From positions 66,004,093 through 66,068,092 of the forward strand of contig JARCOQ010000006.1 of the NCBI GenBank assembly GCA_029207755.1: DNA of 64,000 nucleotides, given 5' to 3'. Position numbers and translations under genes: made by a program. Below are positions 1 to 8,940 of this stretch, piece by piece (position 1 is the stretch's first letter; every line of letters begins with the position of its first letter). The notes beneath the pieces were generated by a model. The model did no database searches, was not told the origin of the DNA, and saw nothing but the letters and a program-made list of their open reading frames with translations. This stretch comes from Chamaea fasciata (taxonomy: Eukaryota; Chordata; Aves; Passeriformes; Sylviidae).

Positions 1-34
1 TCTGAATCAGTTAAATAACCTGAAAAATTTCCAT

Positions 35-40
35 TTTATT
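35..40 (-). terminator. Poly(A) signal AATAAA for the 474-767 gene
   Basis: The plus strand reads TTTATT, so the minus strand has AATAAA. It lies about 430 bp downstream of the stop codon of the minus-strand terminal exon, a reasonable 3' UTR length. A hexamer alone is weak evidence; the exon upstream is what makes it worth listing. Confidence 0.35.
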
Positions 41-473
41 TGCCGAAGTTCAGCTGACGTCCAAGCTGTGTAGTGATCTCCTCAGATTCTTATGTAAGGT
101 TAACGAAAATTCCATTGACAATGTTCTCCCTAGACAGCTTTTGGCAAGATCAAAAGAAGCTGACAGGCAGCAGATTCAAAACAAACTGAATCAGGTATTT
201 CTCCACACAGTGAGAAATTTAAACTCTGCAGCTTGCAGTTAGAAGAAGGTGTGGATTCCAGGAGTTTACGTGGCTTCAATAATACCACTGTGAAAGAAAA
301 TTTCACTCAGTGCTGTTAAAATCTGACTTCAGAATTGATTCTAGCTGGTTTATGTGTGGTCTAGAAGAAGATGTAAGAATTTCTTGCTTGATCACTCAGT
401 GGCAGATTCTTTGTTGTAAGAGTCTTTCCTACTTTTAGGCTGTGCTTTGAGAGGTATAAATTAGAAATCTGCG

Positions 474-767
474 TTATTTACTGTTCTGCATTGTCAGCAG
501 ACTTTGCAGGAATTGATGCCAAGACAGCATGCTCTCTTTAGCTCCGTGGAGCAATTGTTCTTTTCTTTTTAAGGCTGGTGACAGTCGTTTGGCCTCTCCA
601 CGGTGAGTCTCTGGAAGATTACTACCAAGTTTTGGAGGTGTTGGTAAGCCAGAAGCTTCCAGCAGCTCCTCTGCTCTGACATGAGATTTGTTGCAGATAG
701 TCTGCACAGAGTAGTTAAGGGCATGTTTCCTTAATTCTTCATAGGTCCAGTGTTCAGTAAGTGATAT
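474..767 (-). CDS. Terminal coding exon of an unrecognised minus-strand gene
   Basis: On the minus strand a long pyrimidine tract (T-rich, about 775-805) leads to ACATAG, and the exon opens immediately after it in phase 0. It reads 97 codons to TAA at 474-476. The in-frame stop TAG is formed by the acceptor itself, so the open frame starts exactly where splicing would join it, which is good evidence for a real exon. The peptide begins ISLTEHWTYEELRKHALNYS, continues with a proline patch (SGLPTPPKLG), a basic stretch (LSPALKRKEQ) and ends SLLTMQNSK. Composition is that of an ordinary soluble, helical protein. I do not recognise the family. Upstream exons should lie at higher coordinates; the only candidate I can offer is 3059-3105, which has a matching phase. 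Confidence 0.55.
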   Translation of the reverse strand: MSLTEHWTYEELRKHALNYSVQTICNKSHVRAEELLEASGLPTPPKLGSNLPETHRGEAKRLSPALKRKEQLLHGAKESMLSWHQFLQSLLTMQNSK

Positions 768-2255
768 CTATGTAAACATTAAGAACTAAAAAAAAAAAAA
801 GAAAAAACCCAACCAAATTGCTGTGGAACAAATATTTATGCTATCAGATGAACTCCTTGACTTTCCAGACTGAAGGAATTTACAAGCGCTGAGTATTAAA
901 AAACAAGATTAGAAGAACACTGGGGTTGGTGTGTTTCCTATAAAACGATTACATTCCTAAAATAGGTATATCCCCTCTCTTGTTCACACTTTCCTTGTTG
1001 CTGTTGAAGGACACAGAGGTTAGCTTTAGCACCTGACACTGCCTTTCATGCATTGCTTGCAGCCCCAGCTAGCTGAAAATACCAGCCCGTTGTCCAAGAG
1101 TTTTGCTTTCTCCTCATTTCCTTCTTCAAACTTAATTAGATCCAAAGAGTCTGAAACTTTGGAACTAAAACAGCCACTTGTTTTGAGAAGGATTAGAAGA
1201 TTTTCCCCCTCTCTGCCTTGTCCTGTGTCCAGGTTTGCCCTGGGCCAGGGCTGGCTGCCTGGTGCAGGCAGTGAAACCGTCTGTGGCCATCCTCAGGCAG
1301 CCCTTTGGCTGGCACTGTGCTGCTGTCCTGCTGGCCCTGGCACAGGAGAGCTGCTTCTTGTGCCACCTGCACACATGCTGCAGGTATTGGCTCTGCTGGG
1401 GCTCGGCCTTGGAGGGCTGCCTTGCAACAAGACTTTAGTTTTCCTTTCCCAACCAAGCCCATTTGCTTCCAGCTGTGAGGTTTGGGGCTCAGTTCTTGTG
1501 GAGTTCAAGGGAGGTGGAGCGGAAAGGTGCTTTTACAGCACTTTTGTGCCTCTCCATATTTTGGGTTGGCAGGGGTCTTGCCTAGATCTTGATTTAGACT
1601 AGATTTCTAGGTTTTCTCTAACTGATATTAAACAGTATATTTTTCCAAGGGGTTATCAGAGACGCAAGAGACCACTGCACTCCTGTGATAAACTTGCAGC
1701 TTCCTGGGATGCCACTGTATCCCGAAACTGAGCATGCATTGAGGATGGGAAGCAGAAGGGGCACACATAGCACCTGTCTTTGCTGCTTACATCAATTTTC
1801 ATGGCTGCTGTTATCCCTTGATGACGCCTTTATTCTGACTTTAGACTATCATGTGTTGAGAATGAAACTCTCACAATTGACTTCTGCCTTCTTCCCTGCT
1901 ACTCTTTTGTTCTTTTCCCATGTCATGGGACAGAGATGAACTAGCAGTGTCGTGGTCAGATGTGCTGCGTGGCTGCTCTGTGCTCACAGGAGCTCTCCTG
2001 GATGTAGAGCTTAGCATCTCCCTCTTTAAAGGGCTGCCCAGCTTCCTCCTGTCCCGTCTCGTGGGCCCATCTTGCGGTCTCATACTTTGGGATGGAAAAA
2101 ATAATCGTGATATGCTGAAAAGGAAAGCAGGTATCCGGAACTGTGATGCACATTTATTTTGAGAGAGATATTTTTGGAGACTTTGGGACAAATGCGAGAC
2201 ATTTTGTTTTCACGTGGAGGAAAGTCAATACTCGTGGCTGCTTGCATTATCGTGC

Positions 2256-2309
2256 AATAGAATATCCTGAGCTGGAAGGGGACTCATGAGAATAATTGAG
2301 TCCAACTCT
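2256..2309 (-). mobile_element. CR1-like LINE 3'-end fragment
   Basis: The stretch reads like the reverse complement of a CR1 3' end: AATAGAATATCCTGAGCTGG, then AAGGGGACTCATGAG and ATTGAGTCCAACTC. This matches the well-known avian CR1 pattern of 'atagaat..cctgagttggaagggac..atcgagtccaac'. Only about 55 bp are recognisable, and the copy is degenerate. Confidence 0.55.
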
Positions 2310-3058
2310 AGGAGGAAGTTGATCAAATGAAAGGAGCGGTTGCTTTGTGCTGCTCATTAGAGAGTACAGATTGATACCTGCCTGGTTTCCTTGGCAAGGC
2401 CATAGCAACGTCTTCTGTGACACCTCCTTATGTGCACTACCAAAGTAGCTAAATCTGTACATGGAGGCACACAGACATCTTTTGAAAAATCTCCTGGTTT
2501 TCCATGACCATATGGAAACTGTCAGCCAGAGCAAAATCCTGGAGTTCATGATTTCTTATGATGTTGAAACTTCTTCTCTTTATTCCACGCATTTTACTCT
2601 GTACCAAGTAGACCTGAGGACAGGAAGGCCCACAACCAGCTTAGAGTCATTTTAGCACCATTTGTATAATTGTGAGAGATCGGCCAGTTTTTCAGTTGTC
2701 ATTGTTAACGCAAAGGTTTTCCTTTCTAAATAAAGGACCTTTTTTTAACATCCACCCTAAACCTGCCCTGACACAACTTAAGCCATTCCCTCAGTATGGT
2801 TTTGTTTCTGTGTTTAGGCTTGTTATGTTCTTGAGAGAGCCAGATTAATGATTAGATTCTCATTTATACTCTTAATATGAAATAAGGGTTATGCAAAAAT
2901 TGCTATGTATGTTTTTTGTTTATTTTCCCCGGAAAGATAAGTGTCAGGCGTCCACCAAGTGTGAATGTATTTAGAAATTGCACGTTGCAGAAGTAACTTC
3001 CATGGTCTTTTACACTATAAATATTGCTTTTGGCCAGTGAAGATGTTTCCAAAGTAAC

Positions 3059-3105
3059 CTCAGAGCATAAGTGCAGCGCTGCTGTCACGAGAAGCCACGC
3101 TGATC
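3059..3105 (-). CDS. Possible small internal exon (minus strand)
   Basis: On the minus strand GGTTTTTTTCTCAG is a good acceptor and CTCTGAG/GTTACT an acceptable donor 47 nt later. Only one frame is open. It enters with two bases and leaves in phase 0, giving a peptide of the type SAWLLVTAALHLCSE. Phase 0 matches the 474-767 exon. The evidence is splice-site pattern only, and a 47-nt exon can arise by chance. Confidence 0.2.
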
Positions 3106-4800
3106 CTGAGAAAAAAACCTGCTCCTAAATACCAGCTTTGGGAATCAGAAACCTCTGGACAAATCATTCCTCTTGCCTCTTGAGTGACTTTTGCTGCCTG
3201 CTACCAGCAGAAAGCTTTTAAACTTCCCCTGATTGAACCTCTGAGGCAGTATTGAGAGACATATGCATCAGATTTGGGTTTCGAAACTACTGATATTCAC
3301 ATTTAACCCAAGCAGGCTTAATTCAGTCTTGAAAAATGAACACGGGGCAAGATTATTTTCTTGTGAGGTAATGTCTTTTCCAAGGTTACAGTTTGTGAGC
3401 GGACCATTGAGCGCTAAATGTGTCCTGCCTGTCGCAAGGGTGGAATGAACGCCTGTGTGCCGGGGAGCCACGGTCTGTGCCAGGTGTGGGGTGGTGTCCC
3501 AAACTTTCCTGATCCCCACCCCTCTCCCTGCCCAGATGTGGGATAGGGCTGACTGGAAGAGAAGAGGTGGTGAGCAGAGTGGATCCTGCTCTCTGGTGGC
3601 TGCAGCCAAAGTAAACAAACGAGAGTAGTTGCCACCGCAGGCGTTTTACAGTAGACCTTGCCTTTTTATCAATGTCGTTATTAAACTGCTATAAATGTTG
3701 TAGGCTGCTGTTGGAGATGAAATTCCCCCTTCCCCCAGTTTCTCGGTTACTGTCTGTCACTAAGTGCTATTATCATCTAGCAAAATCAGACGGTGCAGGC
3801 AGCAGTCTGAATGTTAATGTTAACCTCTAATAGGTTTTAAATAGCTATAAAAAAAATTAGGCTGCAGCAGGACAGGAAGGCTAGTTTACCTTAACATAAA
3901 ATAAAGGAGGACATGTTGACCTGATTTACTTAGACGTAGCTGTTATGTGCTCTTTAGGGAGGAAACTGGTGTACCAAAGCTTATACAGACAGGAAAAATG
4001 TTCTTTACCTCATGCTGTACAAATGACATAAAGGCTCTTGCTTTGATTAACGAGTAAAGCCATAGGTGCTGCATGTATACACTAATGCAGATGTCATTCT
4101 GGCTACTTTTTACATTAACTCTTCCCAGAATACCCATAGAGATGTGAAAGAGACTGTTTTGAACTGTGCTACATCTCATTTGGCTTTGAGGATGCCACTT
4201 TTTTGCGACAAGTCCAATACGAGTTATATCCACAATGGAAATGTAAGGGTAATAAAAATGGATCATCTGTCATTCGGGATTTCCCAGCTGTCTGGACTAG
4301 CCTAAAGTTCTTACAGAGGTGTGTGGAAAAAGTCGCGCATGAGCCCAGCTGCCTTTCTCCAGCTCTCTCCATGTTTGCTTCCAAGCTCCTCTCAGCCAGC
4401 AGCTCCCAACATGCTCTTCATGCCAGCATTTGAAATGCACCCCCACCAGAAAGAGGGCTGGTCTCTTCACGTGCAGGGAGAGAGAACCAAACTCTGTGTG
4501 CAAGTCAGGAGCAGCTCACTGGTAGACGATGAGAACCCACTGCTGAAGGAAAAATTGGTCTAGTTTTCTATAGGTGCTCTGAAGTTTTGGAAGAGGTCAT
4601 GGTTAGGGACATGTCTGCTCAGAATCATCATAAAGCAAAGCTGCAGTTTGTAAAAGGCAATTTGTTGGAGGCTGGGGGCCTCACTTCTCTCCTTGGGGAG
4701 GTCTGAATTCGGACTGTCATAGGACCAGCAGGATTCAGGGCGTGCCTTTGATCTCTTAAAGCTGGGGGCACTCAAGGCTGGGTGTGGGTGCTTGCTCTTG
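3106..4800. other. Single-copy flank with no supported gene
   Basis: I see only short chance reading frames here, none with convincing paired splice sites or protein-like composition. There is one good minus-strand donor sequence (GAG/GTAAAG at about 4008), but its upstream acceptor is poor, so no exon is called. The stretches 768-2255 and 2310-3058 are likewise without supported features. The 184-codon plus-strand frame at 1048-1602 is low-complexity and lacks splice context. Confidence 0.4.
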
Positions 4801-4810
4801 TGGTCTACAT

Positions 4811-4871
4811 AAAAAAAAAAAAAAAAAAAAAAAACCCAAAAAAACAAAAAAAAAAAAAAAAAAAAAAAAAA
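4811..4871 (+). repeat. A-rich simple repeat
   Basis: Two A homopolymers (24 and about 26 nt) are separated by CCC, seven A and a C. There is no retrocopy upstream that I can identify and no target-site duplication that I can see, so it is listed as a simple repeat rather than a retroposon tail. Confidence 0.8.
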
Positions 4872-5025
4872 GCAAAAAACCACCACACCACCAACACATG
4901 ATTTTAAGGCAGAATTTTAATTGCTCTTTTTCTACTTCTGGGAAATCAAAAAGCTCCAGACCTAGAAGTTCAGGCACAGTTGTTGTTAAAAATGGCAGGA
5001 GACACAGTTCCCTCCTCTAAATGCC

Positions 5026-5031
5026 TTTATT
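5026..5031 (-). terminator. Poly(A) signal overlapping a stop codon
   Basis: The minus strand reads TATTAATAAAGG. The frame ending at 5030 stops at TAA (5032-5030), and AATAAA starts on the second base of that stop. The same stop-in-signal arrangement is found in the array gene, with the stop one base further into the hexamer. Confidence 0.4.
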
Positions 5032-5392
5032 AATAACCAGGGGTCTCGAGGGCTGGCCTACGTCGCCGCTGCTCCCTTTTGTCCACACCGCTGAGGAGAA
5101 GGTACAATCCACTTTGCTGCCTGCGCTGCCGAGTGGGAGTTCTCGCCTCGCAGGAGTTCTGAAGCACTCCCTTTGGATCACGGAGTCCAGGGGTCTCTCG
5201 CTCCTTAAGTACTTTTGAAGTTATGGTGAGGTACAAGCGCTTGTCTATGAATACCCTCGGCATAAATACCATTTGGTGTGGTCAGTCCAGTGCTGTCCTT
5301 GGCAGATTTAAATTCTGAGTTGGCTCGTTTCGGCCAGGGGCTCTTGGTGTTGATATGGTCCCATCACGCAGCTGTACCCTTTTACTTTCCAT
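5030..5392 (-). pseudogene. Minus-strand reading frame broken by one in-frame TGA
   Basis: From ATG at 5392 the frame reads 36 codons (begins MESKRVQLRDGTISTPRAPG) to TGA at 5284-5282. It then continues in the same frame without another stop for 83 codons to TAA at 5030, right at an AATAAA signal. The downstream part is basic (for example TPTRQRRQQSGLYLL and KREQRRRRP). A chance frame would not be expected to continue so far and end at a poly(A) signal, so this may be one gene with a nonsense change, a programmed readthrough, or two unrelated frames. Upstream, the minus strand is strongly pyrimidine-rich (5430-5475) and ends in CTGTCAG, so 5392 may lie inside a spliced exon rather than be the true start. 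Family not recognised. The tail faintly resembles the basic tail of the array protein (an RQ-rich stretch followed by LY and RR), which is only a suggestion. Confidence 0.4.
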
Positions 5393-5433
5393 AAGGGTGG
5401 CAGCAGCAGCCTGACTGACAGGCCGGTTGTCAG

Positions 5434-5473
5434 CAGGAAGTAGGAAGAGGATCCGACAGGAAGTAGGAAGTGG
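5434..5473 (+). promoter_or_regulatory. Duplicated ETS-like motif in a putative bidirectional promoter
   Basis: CAGGAAGTAGGAAG occurs at 5434-5447 and again at 5457-5470, a 23-bp period. ACAGGAAGT/GCAGGAAGT is a good match to the ETS-family core GGAA(G). The block sits between the divergent start codons at 5392 (minus) and 5540 (plus). ETS sites are common in TATA-less bidirectional promoters, which is the basis of the inference. Alternatively the minus-strand pyrimidines are a splice-acceptor tract. Confidence 0.4.
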
Positions 5474-5539
5474 AGCAAGCAAGGAAGAAGCCAGTGGGAC
5501 AGGCTGGGTGCAGGGAGTAGAGCAGCAGCAGCAGCAGAA

Positions 5540-5602
5540 ATGGAGAGCAGTGATGCCAGGGAGCAGCGCCGGCTCGACCCGACGCAAAGGCGACGGAATC
5601 AG
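5540..5602 (+). CDS. First coding exon of a plus-strand gene (exon 1)
   Basis: ATG at 5540 (context GCAGAAATGG, purine at -3 and G at +4) follows a CAG-rich leader. It opens 21 codons, MESSDAREQRRLDPTQRRRN plus Q, that end exactly at CAG/GTGAGTGG, a near-perfect donor (intron phase 0). The peptide is charged and basic with no signal sequence. The frame is short, so support comes from start context, donor and the ETS-like sites just upstream. No further plus-strand exon is recognisable before the array starts about 190 bp downstream, so if this gene is real its first intron contains the tandem array. Family not recognised. Confidence 0.5.
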
Positions 5603-5795
5603 GTGAGTGGGGTCTTGGGGTAAGGGATACAGAGGGGACAAAAACTGCCTTTTGGTAATTAACAAACAGCATTATAACCCTTGAACTGATTTTAACTAAA
5701 TATTACAACTCTCTAACCAACAACTTATATCACCATAACAATTCTCATTCATCACAGTTGTAATATATTTTATTAAAATCATTAAGCAGTTGAGC
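5603..5795 (+). other. Start of putative intron 1 and left junction of the array
   Basis: After the donor the sequence turns AT-rich (ATATTTTATTAAAATCATTAA at about 5762-5782) with no reading frame. Similarity to the array begins abruptly at about 5796 (ATTAGGTCATACTAACC). The last 20 bp before it bear only a vague likeness to the array's own sequence at that point, so this is the true edge or a diverged edge. No target-site duplication is visible. Confidence 0.55.
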
Positions 5796-6079
5796 ATTAG
5801 GTCATACTAACCAGTCCTAATTCATTCTTTTGACAGTTCTAAGAGTACAGTTGATTGATTCATTCATTCTTTAAAAGAAGAGTTGTTCTGTGACACATTG
5901 GGCATATTGCTTGGGTCAGCCTCCTTAAAGGAAAATCAGAGTATTGCCTACGGTATCAAATGAAGCTTCTGAACCAACTTTAAGTACTCATGTGTTTTTC
6001 CCGAAAGATAAAGTCTCTGAGGCCGTGGAAACTTCAGGATTGGGGTGGGCAAGCATGGCAGGAATTTGAGAAGATTGGT

Positions 6080-6310
6080 GCCCTGTAGGCACTGGGGGGC
6101 TCTGAAGTCTCCCTGGAGCCTTCTCTTCTCCAGGCTGAACAAGCTCAGCTCTCTCAGCCCATCTCCAGAGCAGAACTGCTCCAGCCCTTGGATCATGGCT
6201 GCAACCCTCCTCTGGAGTCACTCCAGAAGGTCCATGTTTTTTGTTTTGTTTTGTTGTTTTGTTTTTCTTTTTTTTTTTCTCCTGGAGACCCCAGATGTGG
6301 GTGCAGAATT
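6080..6310 (-). mobile_element. CR1 LINE fragment, minus orientation (example: unit 1)
   Basis: The stretch CCCTGGAGCCTTCTCTTCTC followed by CAGGCTGAACAAGCTCAGCT and on through CCCTCCTCTGGAGTCACTCC is the standard CR1 segment in reverse orientation. The similarity resumes after the T-rich tract as GACCCCAGATGTGGGTGCAG, so the tract lies inside the element. A minus-strand frame through it stays open in every unit (MIQGLEQFCSGDGLRELSLF...). The same element lies at about +284 to +515 of every unit. Confidence 0.85.
6236..6281 (+). repeat. Unstable T-rich tract inside the CR1 fragment (unit 1)
   Basis: A T/TTTTG-type low-complexity tract whose length and interruptions differ in nearly every unit: mixed TTTTG in units 1-6, TTTTTG in unit 8, and pure T of 33 and 38 nt in units 13 and 14. 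It replaces the spot where the CR1 consensus has a short T/C-rich stretch, so it probably grew there by slippage. Confidence 0.85.
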
Positions 6311-7540
6311 ACTTTTGGGTTCAGGCAAGCGTTTGTTCATCACAGTTACTCCCACAAGCCAGCCCAGGTGGGAGCAGAGCTCCTTCCACCCCACCCACCC
6401 TGTTTCCATCCCTTCTTCAGCACATCCCATGGTGCTTTATTCTGCTGCTTCCCAGGAGCTGTTTGCTCTTGCCCTGCCCTGACTGCTGGACCCGTCTGTG
6501 GACACTGCACAGCGATCTGTTGCCAGCTCTCTGGATTCTGAAGGAAAACCCAAGCAAATCTCTGAATCAAAGTAAAGGTGTCTTGCAAACTTAACCTAAT
6601 CCTTTGTAAAGCTGTATTAAGGCCAAATTAAATTCAAATCTGTGGGTTCATTTTCCTCTTAGGCTTTATTCCTCGTTTGTTTGAGAGAGCTGGTGAGTCT
6701 TTTAGGACTCATGGTACCTTGGTTCCCTTTCAGAATGGAACAAATCTGAGACTTTTCCAGCCAGTTTTTCTTTAAATACCACGAGTTTTCATTCCCCTTT
6801 CATTTAAAATACTTCCACAATTTAATATGAAATGCTGGGTAGCAAAACCGGTAGCACTTCCAGACAGAAAGAAGTATGTTGTGTGTAACTCCAAATGTGA
6901 ATTCTCCTTGCAAAGTGATGGCTTTCCACTGAGGTGGATCAAACAGATGCTCAGTTGGATGCTGGTGCTGAAGCACTTTTCTCTTGTGGCTTGAGTGTCT
7001 GATGGCAACAGCCTGAGATTTTAATAGCAGAAAGAAGGGATTTCCTACTAACCTTCCCCAGAGAACTGTCACTTGTACAGTCTTTTCCAGCCTCGTGTAG
7101 TCTGACCTGCATCTTCTCCAAAACTTGGTCAGTTTTTAAACACTTTTTAAACTTTTTGTGTACCATTTGCAGAGAACAGGAGGGTGCTGGCTATTTTTTT
7201 CACAAAATACATGCTGCTCTGTGAGTGAGGTGGTCCTCCGTTCTCCCCAGAGCAACCTTTACCTGTCAGGTCTGCTGCTTCTCAAGGATGGGATGCTGGT
7301 GCTGGTGTGGATAAACAGATTTTCTCCCATTTTCAGCACAGGTGATGGAGGGAGAGGAGCTGTTGGCCAAGAGCCTCATGGTGCCAGCACCTCCTGACAT
7401 GCAGGAGCTGAAAAACTAGAGGTTTTGCCCTTGTTGCATTCAGTGGATTTCTAATTTTACTTCAAGCTAATTGCTTCCTCGTCCTGGGAGGTGCCAGGGA
7501 GATGCCCAAGGGGACACAAGGACAAAGATTTTAGCAGGGT

Positions 7541-7812
7541 CTATTGCCATAAGACAAGGGGTGTTGGTTTTAAACTGGAGGAGGGATGATTCAAATGAGC
7601 TTCAAGGAAGAAATTTTTAATCAATGAGGGTGATAAAAATGCTGTGGTCTCTGCCACAGGTTGCCCAGAGATGCTGTGGAAACATTCCAGGTTGGATGGG
7701 GCTTGGAACAAGCTGACTAGTTGAAGGTGTCCTTGCTTATTGCAGGGAGGGTGGAACTAAATGGGATTTAAAGTGTCTCCCAAGCCAAACCATTGTACGA
7801 TTTTACGATCAT
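7541..7812 (+). mobile_element. CR1 LINE 3' end, plus orientation (example: unit 1)
   Basis: TTTTAAACTGGAGGAGGGAT, GGTTGCCCAGAGATGCTGTG, CAGGTTGGATGGGGCTTGGA and CCAAACCATTGTACGATTTT follow the CR1 3' end in order, finishing in the typical near-octamer terminus. It lies about 95 bp beyond the stop codon of the minus-strand gene and is present in each unit at about +1745 to +2016. Confidence 0.9.
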
Positions 7813-7907
7813 CTCATCCAACTTCACTGCTCCAACATGATTCCCATGAGCATGCAGGAGGCTGGGAAAAGGAATGTGGGCTCTCCCAGTTCAAACAAAC
7901 AGAAAAG

Positions 7908-7913
7908 TTTATT
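7908..7913 (-). terminator. AATAAA signal containing the array gene's stop codon (unit 1)
   Basis: The minus strand reads TCAAAATAAACTTTTCTG. The stop TAA (7911-7909) is the centre of AATAAA (7913-7908), so the 3' UTR would be only the cleavage distance long. Identical in all 16 copies (for example 11149-11154, 27364-27369, 60790-60795). Confidence 0.6.
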
Positions 7914-8940
7914 TTGATGGCTGAGGGGGACGAGCACCAGAGGGTGATGCTCGTCTGATCCTGCTCTGGTTTTCAGGCCGACTGTACAGCTTTTTCTCCT
8001 GCCGCTGTTGCCGCCGGACGTGTCTCATACGGATTGGCCCAGGCTGGGAGCGTTTGTCCTTCATGGAGCCAGCGAAGAGCCAGGGTGGTCTGTATGGAGC
8101 TGCTTGTCTGCTGGGTGACTGAGTGTCCTGGGACAGCCCTGGCACCCCCTGAGTGGCGGTGCTGGGGCTGCTGGTCTCAATACTTTGGGCCAGCACATGG
8201 TCGATCCGGCGGCGTTTTGCTGCCGGGCTCCTGAGTGACTGTGGCTCTGTGGCGCCCTCAGGATGGCCTCTTTTCAAGCTCTGCTTTTTGCAGGGGAAGT
8301 TGCTGCTGCTGCTGCTGTTTGGATCTGCACATTGGAGAGAGGAGAGAGCAAGTGGTGTGAGCACCTGCGCAGGGCTCGGGTGATGTCCGTGCCGGATTGT
8401 CCCCAAGGCCTTGCCGGGCTGGCTTAAGGGCAGGGGAGGCATATGTGCCCACAGGCCTGCCTGGCCCCGCTGGCCCAAGAGAGCCAGAGGGAGTCTACCC
8501 TGGGTCGTTGTTGGAGCTCCTGCTTCCCCTTGCTGCAGCTCTTGACCGCTCCCCCACTGCCAGCCGTGGGGAGGGAGATTTTGCTCTCACCTTGCTTCTT
8601 CCCAGGAGGACACTTCTCAGCAGTGTTGTGCACCATTGTGGATAGGGAGCAGTGCCTGGAAGGTCTGTGCTGCAGGCCTTTCTCCTCCTGACAAAGCATC
8701 CCAGTCCTTGTTTGGACAGAGAGAGAGGCGTTTGTGGTGCCTCAGAGGCACCAGAACTCGCCAGTAGCCTTGGGCAAGCTCCTTCTCCTCGATCCTGTCC
8801 TCAGCTCTGCAAGTTGTGTTGCCACCTTTGTACCTTAGGGCTGGGTGATGATGTCACAGTAGTCCCTGTCACCCACTGCCCTAATTCGGGGAGGCTATCC
8901 TTGTGGGTGCTGACAGTGACTTTGTCAATGCCAGGCACGG
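7909..8940 (-). CDS. Array gene copy 1, exons C-D-E (short form)
   Basis: Minus-strand exons: C 8834-8940, D 8591-8687, E 7909-8324. C has acceptor TTTTTCTCCTTACAG and donor CCTAAG/GTACAA. D has acceptor TTTGTCAG and donor AAGCAAG/GTGAGA. E follows CTCTCTCCAATGTGCAG. Phases match throughout: C is entered in phase 1, C-D is phase 0 and D-E phase 1 (CAA G/AT gives Q-D). C encodes VPGIDKVTVSTHKDSLPELG and ends SSPSPK. D holds an ATG in good context (CCACAATGG, 8636), MVHNTAEKCPPGKKQ, a possible start giving 153 residues. E starts DPNSSSSS, then one KKQSLKRG...AAKRRRI block (two NLS-like clusters), then a basic tail with PYRPPWLFAGSMKDKRSQPG and RRQQRQEKKLYSRPENQ. Probably nuclear. Family not recognised. 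Private change: Ser to Asn at the end of the Ser tract. Confidence 0.55.

Larger units (their letters stand above)
5947..7166 (-). pseudogene. Orphan 5' half of the array gene at the array edge
   Basis: Unit 1 contains the possible 5' exons of the array gene (frame from 7166 and frame 6800-7012) and the small exon C0 at about 5948, but exons C, D and E would lie left of 5796 and are absent. The C0 donor is also changed: other units read CCGTAG/GTAATA on the minus strand, this one reads CCGTAG/GCAATA. Any transcript from here would run into the single-copy flank and its minus-strand frame at 5030-5392. Confidence 0.5.

Noticed and set aside
1048..1602. Plus-strand 184-codon frame
   Set aside because: Low-complexity Leu/Gly/Cys/Pro composition and no matching splice sites; most likely chance.
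4811..4871. Poly(A) tail of a retrogene
   Set aside because: The preceding plus-strand sequence has no recognisable gene, no AATAAA at the right distance and no visible target-site duplication.
5026..5400. LTR of an endogenous retrovirus (GC-rich block with AATAAA)
   Set aside because: I found no TG...CA termini, no second LTR, no primer-binding site and no retroviral frames.
7909..8324. Assignment of the array protein to POM121-like nucleoporins because of Ser-rich sequence, SLKRG and KR clusters
   Set aside because: The likeness is compositional, and I cannot align it over any length from the sequence alone.
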